NCBI GenBank assembly: GCA_963575745.1
Contig: CAUYUJ010020601.1
Location: 110,001 to 153,798 of the forward strand
Direction of reading: 5' to 3'
DNA: 43,798 bases
From: Prorocentrum cordatum
Taxonomy: Eukaryota; Sar; Dinophyceae; Prorocentrales; Prorocentraceae
The position numbers and the translations under genes are program-made. The number at the start of each line of letters is the position of its first letter. The stretch's first letter is position 1. This document shows, in pieces, positions 8,611 through 17,332 of this stretch. Under the pieces are notes generated by a model. That model was not told the DNA's origin. It saw only the letters and a list, made by a program, of their open reading frames with translations, and did not search any database.

Positions 8611-8914
8611 AAGCCTGCAATCCTGTCGCTGCTCGGAAGCTCGCTGCAGACCGCCCGAGCCTCGCCGCGGCCAGAACATGTGGATTAGAATTGCTGGTCA
8701 GCGTTTTTCTTCGCAGTCAAGGCGCAAGACGCTGAAATGGGGCGCGTTTTGAGTGCGGAAGGGGCTCGGTATCCATTTGGGCATTCCGTTGTTGTTCCTC
8801 TAGCCGTTCTCGTGCACCAAGGCGCGGCTGAGCCGCGGCTGGTTCCAAAGGGGTGTTCGGTCCGTGTTGGGCGTCCCTCATTTCAGCAGCCTGCCTGCGC
8901 ATTCCAAGCCACTC
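8611..8914. other. No gene recognised
   Basis: A minus frame spanning about 8717-9031 reads well in places (RRFIDVVLENIGEAAHCYEW) but runs through the hairpin at 8915-8977, so its quality may be accidental. No splice signals support it. Confidence 0.35.
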
Positions 8915-8977
8915 GTAACAGTGCGCCGCTTCACCGATGTTCTCCAAGACAACATCGATAAAACGGCGCACTTTTAC
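8915..8977. repeat. Imperfect hairpin, 27-bp arms
   Basis: gtaacagtgcgccgcttcac, cgatgtt and aacatcgataaaacggcgca, cttttac form inverted arms with about five mismatches and a 9-nt loop (ctccaagac). It gives similar peptides on both strands (VRRFTDVLQDNI against VRRFIDVVLENI). Confidence 0.75.
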
Positions 8978-9183
8978 GGCCAGCCCCGCTGGCCCCCCAG
9001 GGCCTTGCACCTTCGCGCCCCGCCCTTGCAAAATATAAGACGCTAAGGGCAGCAGCTCATGGTCGCATCAATTCTGGCCCGTCGCACGGGCCGAGACTTT
9101 GTTCCAGGCAAGTGCGGTAACAGCACTAAACCATGCCAGGGGGGTTAATCGGGGTTACGGTGTCGGCCAGCAGAGGCCAGGCA

Positions 9184-9282
9184 TAGGGCGACGAGATCTT
9201 TACATATCCACTGCTACTAGCCAGGCCCATCCTGGGCCCATCCTGCCAGGAGCAGTTGATATGTATAGACCTCGTCGCCCTA
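9184..9282. mobile_element. 99-bp foldback with 32-bp inverted arms
   Basis: The left arm (tagggcgacgagatcttta, catatccactgct) and right arm (agcagttgatatgtatagac, ctcgtcgcccta) match at about 29 of 32 positions. The 35-bp interior (ccaggcccatcctgggccca) is itself partly symmetric. If the outermost TA is counted as a target duplication, the element would be TA-flanked with termini GGGCGACGAG, as in Stowaway/Tc1-type MITEs, but a terminal TA is also palindromic so this is not proof. Confidence 0.8.
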
Positions 9283-9901
9283 GGACAAGCTCATTGTGCC
9301 ATTTAGCGTGTGCCCTGCATGGTCGCGCGATGGCTGCTTGGAGTCTGACGCCCGCAATCTTGCCCCGAGCCCGGCCCGAGAGCCCGAGCCCGCTCCGAGC
9401 TTTGAGGTCCACGGGCCCCATGAGCGCGGACCGCAGTAGGTCGCCGCGGCGACCCGCCGCTGGCGCGGACGAGGCGATTGTTCGCCTGTTTGCTGCTTGG
9501 GGGGGGGGCTGCAGGTGTAGAAGGGTGGAAGGGTGAGGGGCAGGGGTGGGGCGGGGGGGGGGCGCGGGATAGAGGTGGGCGCTCGACGTCCACAGCGTTC
9601 CCCCGCCACCCCACGCCGCCCACGTCCCTGACACCCCTCTGCACCAAGGACTCTGCAGCCAGCACGTTCTCGCTTGCGAGCACGTGGCACAGCGTCTGTG
9701 GCGTCGAGGCCGATGTTGGGGGATGTGTAACTGACTGCGTACCCCAACGGGTGGAGGGGTCGGGAGGGCGGGCCGTTGTCCGCGGCCTGGGTCAGATAAT
9801 GGCGCACCGCCCACCAGTCCCCCAGGGCGGCGGCGAGATGGCGCGAAGAGAGTCGAATTGGGGTGGGGGATGGGGTGGCTTGCATTCGGGCATGGCCTCA
9901 G
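9283..9901. other. No confident gene
   Basis: Several overlapping frames on both strands (for example minus 9280-9885) have Pro/Arg/Ala-rich content without motifs. The plus frame just before 9902 contains no evident exon. Confidence 0.4.
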
Positions 9902-10393
9902 GGCACATCCTCTTTCACGGACGCCCCGCCCGAGTCGGAGGAGGCGCCCGATGCCGAGCCCGATGCGAAGTCCGACGGCCCCGCCCAGTCCGACGGCGCG
10001 CCCGCCGCCGAGCCCGACAGCATCTCCGACGACGCGCCCGACGCCGAGCCCGACGGTTCCGTCGCCGAGCCCAACACTGCTTCCGCGACTGACTCGGCCG
10101 ACCCCGAGCCCGACAGCCAGCCCGACAGCCAGCCCGACAGCCAGCCTGACAGCATGGTGTTCGAGATAGTCCCCGACGGCGAGCCCGTTCTCGATTGGGA
10201 GTGTACTTCATCGTCATCAGCAGTGCTGCGCGCCGCGCTGCACGACAGTGCGCAGCCGCGGCCAGACTTGGGCGACGTGTTGTTGCCAACTTCCAGCAGC
10301 GCGGATAGTCCACTGCCCGACCTCATCGAGAGCCCGCGCTGCTTGCTGACGAGTGCCCCCTTCGACCCTGGCATGGACATCGAGCCTGTCTGA
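9902..10393 (+). CDS. Asp/Pro-rich terminal exon, unknown protein
   Basis: After an AG acceptor (ggcctcag|GGCACA) one plus frame stays open to TGA at 10391-10393, about 163 codons. The first half is a degenerate acidic repeat (DAEPD, EPDSISDDAPDAEPD, then DSQPD three times). The second half is not repetitive: VFEIVPDGEPVLDWEC, then VLRAALHDSAQPRPDLGDV, then LIESPRCLLTSAPFDPGMD and IEPV. The FEIVPDG motif resembles FELVPDGGG in the large transposase-like ORF (residues at about 15204-15230), also followed by an Asp-rich low-complexity tail, so the two may be related. Upstream exons were not found. Role unknown; probably disordered and acidic. Confidence 0.5.
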   Translation, partial: GTSSFTDAPPESEEAPDAEPDAKSDGPAQSDGAPAAEPDSISDDAPDAEPDGSVAEPNTASATDSADPEPDSQPDSQPDSQPDSMVFEIVPDGEPVLDWECTSSSSAVLRAALHDSAQPRPDLGDVLLPTSSSADSPLPDLIESPRCLLTSAPFDPGMDIEPV

Positions 10394-10633
10394 GTGCCGC
10401 TGCCGCCAAGCTCTCCTTCACCAACCTGTTCCATGCAGTGTCGCCGCGCCCGCCGCGCCCCGTTCAGTCTCAGCCCATCGGCATGTTCGATCACACATGC
10501 ACTTAGCTCTAGTGTGCACTGTGTACGTAACAGTTCGGCATATGGGCCGTTGCGCGAGCCAGACTTGAAGACCTTCGGAACTCGCGCATCATCCTCTCTG
10601 CTCGCCCGCCCGCATTGTGGCAGACCGCCCGTT

Positions 10634-10680
10634 CGCTCAGGAAAGCACTTGCGAACGGTTCGCAAGTGTTTTCCTGAGCG
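10634..10680. repeat. 47-bp hairpin, 22-bp stem, 3-nt loop
   Basis: cgctcaggaaagcacttgcg, aa and ttcgcaagtgttttcctgag, cg pair with a single mismatch around a CGG loop. The mirrored peptides RTVRKCFPER on both strands result from it. Confidence 0.9.
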
Positions 10681-10699
10681 AGTTGTTGCAGTTGTCGTG

Positions 10700-11505
10700 G
10701 TCCTCGGGTGCGTCGCGTCACGCGCGCGAAGCCAGGGGTACCCCTAGAGGCCGCCGCCCTGCACCTACCAGGGCCCCAAAGGAACGCCCATCCCAGTCCC
10801 TCCGATTTGACTCGATCGTAGGTCAACGATTCAGATTCTGATTCGATGCGACGTCGGGGCCGACGTTCGCTCTGATGTCTCAACGAAGCTGTATTTAGCC
10901 TGCAGATTTCAGCTGGTTCGATCGCTCCGATGTGGCAGTCGACCCTCGCAGAACATATTCATGTTCGATCGCCGATCCGACTCGATTCGATGATGGGTTC
11001 CCCTGTACCCCTGTACACGCGACACCACGGGCGACTCGCGCAGCATCCAATGGGACACCACGGACAATGTTGCTGCCCCCGAGGCTCCAAGGCGGCCAGC
11101 TGCGGGCCACGGGGCCACGAGCACCCCGCCAGCCGCCCCAACCCCCCACCCTTCCCCCCTCCCATCACCAGTGGGTATGTGAACGCGCGCTTGGGGAGCG
11201 TTCGACGCGATCGCTTGTTCAGTATCGGTGGTCTTACACAGTGGCCCTCTACAAACCAATCCCCCGCGGTGGTTTGGGGGTTGCAGCAGCCCTGCACACC
11301 ATCTCTTGTGCTGGGTTTCACTCGTGGTTTTGTCCCATTTCCCCGCCCTCGCGTGCACCGCCAGATCCTCGCGCCACCCTTCCAATCACTATCGCCCTTC
11401 ACATCGCCCCCCACACATCGCCACGCCGCCCACTCCATCCCCCCACCCGCCCCTGCCCCAGCAATTCCAGCAACGCGAACGGAGACCATCAATCAAACGC
11501 ATGAA
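10700..11505. other. No confident gene
   Basis: Overlapping frames on both strands without motifs. A B-box-like ggttcgatcgc occurs near 10915 but no tRNA fold was seen around it. Confidence 0.45.
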
Positions 11506-11507
11506 CA

Positions 11508-11756
11508 CACGCACGTACACACACACACACACGCGCGCATACAACACAGACACACAGACACACAGACACACACGCAACAACCCACACAAAGACATGCACA
11601 GACACACACAGGCACAGACACACACAAACACACACACACACGCACACAAACACACACGCACGCACGCACGCACGCACGCACGCACACACACACAACCACA
11701 CACACTCACACCCCCACACACATACACACACACACGCACACACACAGACACTCACA

Positions 11757-11808
<52 letters not shown>

Positions 11809-11810
11809 CC
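11508..11810. repeat. CA / CGCA microsatellite
   Basis: About 300 bp of CA dinucleotides mixed with CACG tetramers (for example 11650-11690 and 11755-11808). Frames rich in Cys/Val on minus or His/Thr on plus are artefacts. Confidence 0.95.
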
Positions 11811-11854
11811 CCCCCCCCCGCCCTCCGTCCCACATCCGCCGCCGCTGCGCCAGG

Positions 11855-12125
11855 CGCTGCTGGTCTTGCACCGCGTCTACTCCTTCAACCTTTGACCGAT
11901 CCTGCTCCAGGAGCTGCCAGCCCCTCGCCTTTCTCCCCCGCCTCCACTCGCCCACCCCACTCGCCCGCGCGCCAGTGCCGTCCGCGCGCGCACAATGCGC
12001 GTCCGTGCGCATCCCGCGCGCCCGCTCAGCCCACCGCGTCGGGCAAACGTGAGCTATTGGAGCATTGGATCACCTCTCGGCAGCGACCGCGGCACGCAGC
12101 ACGGTCGACGCTGGTTTACGGATGG
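11855..12125 (+). pseudogene. Duplicated exon fragment, copy A (stop-containing)
   Basis: Copy A and copy B (12336-12685) share gtctactccttcaacctt/gtgtactcgttcaacctg and ccaggagctgccagcccctcgc. They share a second block about 180-270 bp later (ctctcggcagcg, cacgcagc, tttac). In the plus frame the shared peptide is VYSFNLWLILCQEL in copy B; copy A has TGA in place of the Trp codon. Four of nine base differences in this stretch are silent in that frame, suggesting past selection on the plus frame. The family is not recognised. Confidence 0.5.
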
Positions 12126-12335
12126 GCAGCAGTGCCAGTGGTCTGGCCTCGTTGCCCCCCCCAATAGTTGAACGAGTGTTGTTGACACGGTGAGTTGTCT
12201 CGGTGGTTGTAGCCGCCTAGGGTGCGCACCGAAACCGCATCAGGTTGAGCCAACATTGCTACGGTCCTACGCCCACTTCCCTCCTGCGCTCTCCGCGCGC
12301 CTATCCCCCCCATTTCGTCGACATCGCAGCTGGGT
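12126..12335. other. Spacer between duplicated fragments
   Basis: No exon recognised. The last 60 bp (catttcgtcgacatcgcagc onward) begin to resemble the sequence before copy A, so the duplication unit may start here. Confidence 0.35.
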
Positions 12336-12685
12336 CAGGAGCAGTTGGTCTAATACCACGTGTACTCGTTCAACCTGTGGCTGATCTTGTGCCAGGAGCT
12401 GCCAGCCCCTCGCCCCACTCACTCCCGCTCCCATCCATCCCCGCCCCCCCCTCGCACGTGCGCTAATGCCCGAGTTGTTTTCACGTGCGCGCTTGCGTTT
12501 CACTCCGCCCATTCACAAGCCCCCGCGCAATTGCCCCTCCAACCTCCCGCCCTCGCGCAGCATTCGCCCCGCCCAGCCCGCGCGCCCACCGCTTGTGTCC
12601 GCGCCCAGTGCCCCCCTGCGTTGGAAACAACTCTCGGCAGCGGCCGTGACACGCAGCGCGGATGACACCTGTTTACCCATCGGTC
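12336..12685 (+). pseudogene. Duplicated exon fragment, copy B
   Basis: Counterpart of copy A at a distance of about 480 bp. The plus frame reads VYSFNLWLILCQELPAPR, with an in-frame TAA just before VYSF, so it is not intact unless an exon begins after that stop. Spacing inside copy B is longer than in copy A because of an extra C/T-rich insertion (12413-12610). Confidence 0.45.
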
Positions 12686-12800
12686 GTTGAAAGCAGGTTA
12701 AGCACATTCCCACTTCAAGGGCCGAGTGGCTTCAACCCAATCTACTTGCCACGCCGTCGTGCTTCATGTTTCGACGTACCTCTTCCGACCGACGGTCATG
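12660..12800. repeat. Dispersed repeat, copy 2
   Basis: Shares with 8401-8610, in the same order: acccatcggtcgttgaa, a diverged form of gcgccttcctacttcaa (gcacattcccacttcaa), gagtggcttcaa, cccaatctactt, tgcttcatgtttc and cttccgaccga. Divergence looks like 20-30% with small gaps. Confidence 0.7.
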
Positions 12801-12902
12801 GGTACACCTCAGGACACGTCGTTGGCCCCTGCTGGGGCCCATAAATGTTAGAATGCAGGCTGTTGGCACGCCCGTCTCCGTAGATGCAGCCATGGAGGGC
12901 AT
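12732..12902 (-). CDS. Small ORF directly downstream of spliced-leader relic
   Basis: Eighteen bases after the leader-like sequence on the minus strand, an ATG (12902-12900) opens 56 codons to TGA at 12732: MPSMAASTETGVPTACILTF, then MGPSRGQRRVLRCTHDRRSE and EVRRNMKHDGVASRLG. The arrangement, leader then short 5' UTR then ORF, is that expected for a reinserted trans-spliced mRNA. However, the frame is also open upstream of the leader, and the 3' half overlaps dispersed repeat copy 2, so a real protein is uncertain. Confidence 0.35.
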   Translation of the reverse strand: MPSMAASTETGVPTACILTFMGPSRGQRRVLRCTHDRRSEEVRRNMKHDGVASRLG

Positions 12903-12920
12903 GCGCTGAAGCCGCGGCAC

Positions 12921-12942
12921 CTCGAGCCAAAATGGCAACGGC
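12921..12942 (-). other. Dinoflagellate spliced-leader relic
   Basis: The minus strand carries the 13-base core GCCATTTTGGCTC with CCGTT before it and GAG after it. Against the known 22-nt dinoflagellate leader it matches at 20 of 22 positions (differences at leader positions 6 and 20, counting the variable first base). A match this good is very unlikely by chance in a window of this size. Such relics arise when trans-spliced mRNAs are reverse transcribed and reinserted. No Sm site or snRNA-like gene context is seen, so a relic is more likely than an SL RNA gene. Confidence 0.75.
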
Positions 12943-13492
12943 CCCGCGCTCCCATCCACCCATCGCCCCCTCCATCTTGCGCACCCCGCGCGCCGCCACC
13001 ACCCGTCCACCCTCCTGCCCACGCGTCCGTGCGCGCATGCACGCGCGCACACCCCGCCCCCCCCTTCCCCCAATCCCACCTCACCAGCCTCGCGCACGCA
13101 CCGCCTTTGCAGCCTCCCTCCTCGCGCCCGCCCTAGCCCACCTCTCCAGAGGATGGACCGAGTCGTGCTTATTTTCTTGGTGTCGCGGGCGACGCCCGCG
13201 TGGCAGGTCCGTGACACGTTCATCGTGTCTCCTGCGGACCCGGCTTGGATCGCTGACGTAGGACCGCTGTGTTCGAACACATCCATGCATTGTCCCCCCC
13301 CTTCCGCTCCCCCCCCGCCCATTCCTTGGCGCGACGAGGGCCCTGGGGCCGTGTGTCATGAAGCCGAGGGGGGGGAGGGGGGGTGGCATCGGTGCGCGCA
13401 CTGCAGCGTAAGGTTCCGAGACAAGCGCAAGCCGCCGCGTTCCCGCGCATATGCGTGCCCGCGACCCCCCCCCCCAAGCAACGACCCATCAG

Positions 13493-13708
13493 GCGGCGCC
13501 TCCGCGGCTGGCGGGCGTCTGGCGGGCCCCGCTGCCGTGGTTGGGCTGCTCCTCCTACGGGCCCCACCGTCGCCCGTCGACGTGGGTTTCGGGGCTGGCG
13601 ACCCAGAAACGCGGCGCGCAGTGCGGAGCTTCGGTGCAGAAGGCAGGCTGTTGTGGTCGAGCAGCGTCCTGGCCGTCAAGGCCCGTAGACGCGCGGATGG
13701 CGATGCAG
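13493..13708 (+). CDS. Candidate upstream exon of transposase-like gene
   Basis: One plus frame between an AG acceptor (ccatcag|GCGGCG) and a GT donor (GATGCAG|GTAGCG) reads WLGCSSYGPHRRPSTWVSG, LATQKRGAQCGASVQKAGCC and GRAASWPSRPVDARMAMQ. Both ends are phase 0 and join in frame to the main exon at 13912 across a 203-bp intron. It is Cys/Trp-containing and protein-like. A different plus frame is also open here, running from 13153 straight into the main ORF, so this exon is the preferred but not the only reading. Confidence 0.45.
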
Positions 13709-13911
13709 GTAGCGGCAGTGTAGGTGGTGTCATTGTCTGTGAGGTTTGTTCGTTGCCGAACCCATGTTTCGAATGCATTGCCCACTTTCGTGTGATGTGT
13801 TCGCGGGTTCTCACGGTTTCTCTTGCGCGGTTTTGGCGTCGCAACCGAAGAGATCGCGACAGTGTCAACACAGCCGTTGCCCAACATCGCCATCGGTGCG
13901 GCCTTCAAAAG

Positions 13912-16046
13912 GCCCTGCCGTACATCCCAGCAGCGGACGTTCTTGGTTTCAGGGACATTTCAGCACGGAAGCAATTCACCCTCCTTGGTGCAAGCAGCGT
14001 TCAGTCCTTGTTCGAATTGGATTGCGTGGCCAATGCAGTGCAAGAATTGCGCGCTGAGGGGTTCCAGTTCGACGTCCGTGACGTCCGCAGCGGGTGCGCT
14101 TGGGCGCACGTGCCGCAGTGGCCGATGAGCGCCTTGCTCATCAGCGGCGTGTTTCGGTCTGTGTACATGTGGGAAGGCGCCTGCAAGGGGACGGGCGCTG
14201 CGCTTTTCAGGGAGACCTTCGGGATGCGCGAGGCGGCCGCCGTTGCACCATTGCATCCTGCCACGCCGTCTGCATTCGACGTTCCGGGTTCGCCGCAGTT
14301 GGAGCTGCGATCGACCGCCGTGGACACGGTTGCAGCGACGATCAGCTCCTGCTACAACGCCCTCCCAGAGGGTGGACAGCAGCAACACCGAGAGGACGTG
14401 CTCGCGGCGCTGCGTTTCCTGGGCCACGCCTCTGACGCATTGCGGACCCAAGGAAGAAACCAGCTGGATGGCACCAGAATCCATGCTGCATCCAAGATCG
14501 TCAACGCAGTAATGATCACAACACGGTTGCATGGCTCTAGTCATTTGGAAGGGGTGCTAAGAGATGCCATCAGGTACTGCCTTCACAAATCAATTGCAGA
14601 CCCTATTTTGGAGAACCTGCAATCGGGTGGTTTGGTGTCAGCTTCTACCATCAAGCGCTACTTCGTGGTGCTCGATGCTGCTTTGCTGCTGGCCGACCAG
14701 AGGCGGTTTGCAACTAGCCCGCCGCCCGCTGAATATATGCTGTCGGACTCCAGCCCCCTGTTGGGCACAGGCTGGCTGTTGACGGAGACGTTCGAGTGCA
14801 GTGATCCCGGCCGCGCGTGGGAGCTCACCCGACAGTTGATGTACCATCGGGGCGACGCGAGGCTATCATTGAGCGGGGAATTGCAGCCAGAAGATATGGA
14901 CGCTGAAGATTTTCAGCACTACGACGCGGCGGCCCGCAAGGTTCGAGCTTTGTCGCAAGAGCTGGCCGCGATCTGGGGCCACAACATGCTGACTGCCGTC
15001 GGCTTGGGGTCCCAGGCCACGGGCGTAATGGACAAGATGCACGCGATCGTCCACTCGTTTCGGCTGAGCTCAAGCAGCATGGCATCGTGTCAACAGAGGG
15101 CCCAGAGAATTCTGTCCGTGACCACCGACATGGGAACGGAAGCAGGATTGAGCAGCGCCCGAGCAGTCGACATGATGGATGTGTTTCCCCACTGGTTTGA
15201 TTTTGAATTGGTCCCTGATGGTGGAGGGCCCGAGGCCATGGACGTCGTCGAACCAGAAGGCCGCCCAACTGCAACGCCTGCTTTCGAGATCACAGTGGAC
15301 GACGGCCACGCGTCGCCCGATCACACCGACACTGGCACTGAGGGCGTGGCATTTGGCACCACGTGCGACGACGGCGCAGTGCCGCGCGGGCCTGCTGATG
15401 TGGGCAGTGGCGGCGCGGCCTTCGCCGTCGTTCGCGACGACGGCACGGCGGCCGCCGATGCAGGTGGTGGCAACGACGGTGCTTCCGCTTCCACAGCTCA
15501 GCTCGGGGAGGCGCACGCAGGCGGAGAAGGCGACGTTCCTATAGTATTCGCAGTGGAGCCAGACAGCGGCGGCGGCGCGGCCTTGGACATCGTTCCCGTG
15601 GATGCACCCAAGGTCGCAGACCCCCGTGGGGACGCGCCAGGCGGAGGAACTACGCGTGATCGTGCCTTCTTCCACGGGTCCCTCCAGGTGGCTGGGGTTT
15701 TGCATATTACCAACAATGCGCTCCAGGATGTGTTGAGGTCCTTCACGCACATGGACTGGTATTTCGGCGGGCGAAACCACTGATCCTTCTGCTCTGCGAC
15801 CGTTTCACCAAGGAGCGGTTGATCGAGCGCTGTTTCAAAGCCCCCGAGGCCGCTTGTCACCACAAGGCGCTGCGGGAAATGCACACGAAGCCAACTGAGT
15901 GGCGCTTCGGCTCGTGGATACCAGCGCTGCAGCAGATGCAGTTCATTGAGGCTGGGATGCGGACACACTGGGACCTGCGCAAGTACAGCGCGCGCCCAGG
16001 AGATGACCGCCCCGCGCGGCTGGACGCTGACATGGGCGAGATCAGG
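13912..16046 (+). CDS. Transposase-like dinoflagellate repeat-family protein, N-terminal part
   Basis: The long plus ORF has a clear coding character from ALPYIPAADVLGFRDISARK onward. Recognisable family features are VVLDAALLLADQRRF, then SDSSPLLGTGWLLTE about 30 residues later (corresponding to the conserved D-S-S-P element), and HGSLQVAGVLHITNNALQDV near the end. Between 15204 and 15650 lies an Asp/Gly-rich disordered tract (FELVPDGGG, then DDGHASPDHTD-type repeats). The frame breaks at about 15765-15783: frame 1 ends at TGA 15781-15783, but the homologous reading continues in another frame as LILLLCDRFTKERLIERCF and KPTEWRFGSWIPALQQMQF to a GC donor after EIR at 16046. Thus the copy has a frameshift or an assembly error. 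I recognise this family from other dinoflagellate genomes. A role as transposase is inferred from its repetition and from the AERSIEAKH motif in the next exon, not shown. Confidence 0.65.
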
Positions 16047-16626
16047 GCGCAGCGGCCACCCGCCGAAGGTGACGGAGATGTCGCGGAGGCCGACCTGCAC
16101 CTGATCGACGAGGCAGCGGCAGCGGGCCCAGGGATTGCAAACGGCCGTCGGGGTGAAGTGGGCATTGGCCGCTCGGTGGAGTGTGCGCCTGAGGGCGCGC
16201 AGGCTTGATGGCGGAGGCTTGAAGCCTGCCAGGCCGACGCAAATTGTTGGATGTTCTCTTGCGAAACGCCATGTCGTCACGATTGTTGAGATAGTCCAGC
16301 GCGAAACGCCTGCGCCATGCATCATCATTCCATCATATCATTATCCCCGCCTCCCCCGCCATCGCCCTTTTCGTCGTCACCGTCGTCGTCGCTCGCCCCT
16401 CGCCCGCCCTCTGCTCCTCAGCCCCCTCCTTGTCCTTCTTCACGCCCCAGCCCCCGTCCCCGCAAACCCACTCGGCGAGGATGGGAAAACATACTGCGCA
16501 CAGGCCGCACAGGGGTCCTAAGACCGTCGCCCACGCAAGCCGAGGACCCCGCTCTCGCCTGGGAGCTCGCGCGCAAAGCTGCAGGAGTTTCCGGAGGCCG
16601 CCGGAGGGGACATTTCGCTCCCTCCC

Positions 16627-17162
16627 CTTCTCCTCCTCCTCCTCCTCCTCCTCCTCCTCCTCCTCCTCCTCCTACCTCTACCTCCTCCTCCTCCTCCTCT
16701 ACCTCTTCCTCCTCCTCCCCGTTGCGTCGTCGTCTCTCCCCACTCCCCTCTCCTTGTCCTTCCGCGGAGCGCGGCTGGGAAGTTTGTTTCAGCTGTTGGA
16801 GTCGGAACTGTGCAAGGCAGTTTGCAGGTGTGGACCCTGGACCTGGAGTCGAAACTGTGTCAGGCAGCTTGCAGGCCGAATTGCTGTAACTGTAACCGAC
16901 ATAGCCGCATTATCCGTAACTCCGTAACTCCACCTCCCTCCTCCTATTCGTCTTCTCATCCTCCTCCTCCTCTTCCACGTCGCGTCCTCCTTCTCTTCTA
17001 CCCTTCTCCTCTCCTCTTCAGTCCTCATCGTCCTCTTCCTTCTCCCTCCACTTCCTCCTCTTCCTCCTCGTCTTTCTTCTCGTCGTCCTCTTCCTCCTCC
17101 TCCTCCTCCTCCTCCTCCTCCTCCTCTCCGTCCTCCTCCTCCTCCTCCTCCTCCTCCTCCGT
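16627..17162. repeat. Two TCC microsatellites inside the intron
   Basis: TCC-rich at 16627-16735 and again at about 16960-17162, with CTTCCTC variants between. They give poly-Ser or poly-Glu frames that are not genes. Confidence 0.9.
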
Positions 17163-17177
17163 TCCCCGCTCGGGGTG

Positions 17178-17240
17178 CGCGGCGCTTCGGCCCATGGCGC
17201 GCGGGATATTTCCATGTTCGCATTCAATGCATCGGTGTTG
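17178..17240. repeat. Dispersed repeat (CGGCGCTT...CCAATGCATCG), copy 1
   Basis: gcggcgcttcggcccatggc, gcgcgggatatttccatgtt, cgcattcaatgcatcgg. Diverged relative of 24474-24545 and 24812-24885. As in those copies, it follows a long pyrimidine tract on the plus strand. Confidence 0.75.
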
Positions 17241-17332
17241 TTTTGGTCTGGTCTTGGCGGCACGCGGCATGAGCGGCTAGAGTTTTTCACCTCGACGGCG
17301 GTGCGTTTGTGATTTCTGCGACGCCCGCCAAG

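Larger units (their letters stand above)
16047..17332 (+). other. Putative 1286-bp GC-AG intron
   Basis: The intron starts GCGCAG after ATCAGG and ends CCGCCAAG before GCGGTG, phase 0 on both sides, joining MGEIR to AVRDPKFW. Inside are two TCC microsatellites, a direct repeat with 50-bp period at 16796-16880 (ggagtcggaactgtgcaagg against ggagtcgaaactgtgtcagg) and a dispersed repeat at 17178-17240. Small open frames in it (for example AEDPALAWELARKAAG at about 16545) are not linked to an exon. Confidence 0.5.

Noticed and set aside
8717-9031. Minus frame with protein-like RRFIDVVLENIGEAAHCYEW
   Set aside because: The good part is inside the inverted repeat 8915-8977 and there is no supporting splice site; kept only as a note.
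10909-10930. Pol III B-box-like ggttcgatcgc
   Set aside because: No T-stem or acceptor pairing around it.
11389-12052. Cys/Val-rich minus and His/Thr-rich plus frames
   Set aside because: Translation of a CA/CGCA microsatellite; the same occurs at 23.9, 32.5 and 39.4 kb.
13153-13911. Plus frame continuous with the large ORF from 13153
   Set aside because: Composition before 13912 is Pro/Arg/Ala-rich with C-runs; a spliced exon at 13493-13708 in another frame fits better, though this is not proven.
15498-16328. 276-codon minus frame opposite the transposase-like gene
   Set aside because: Shadow of the strongly coding plus strand; no motif.
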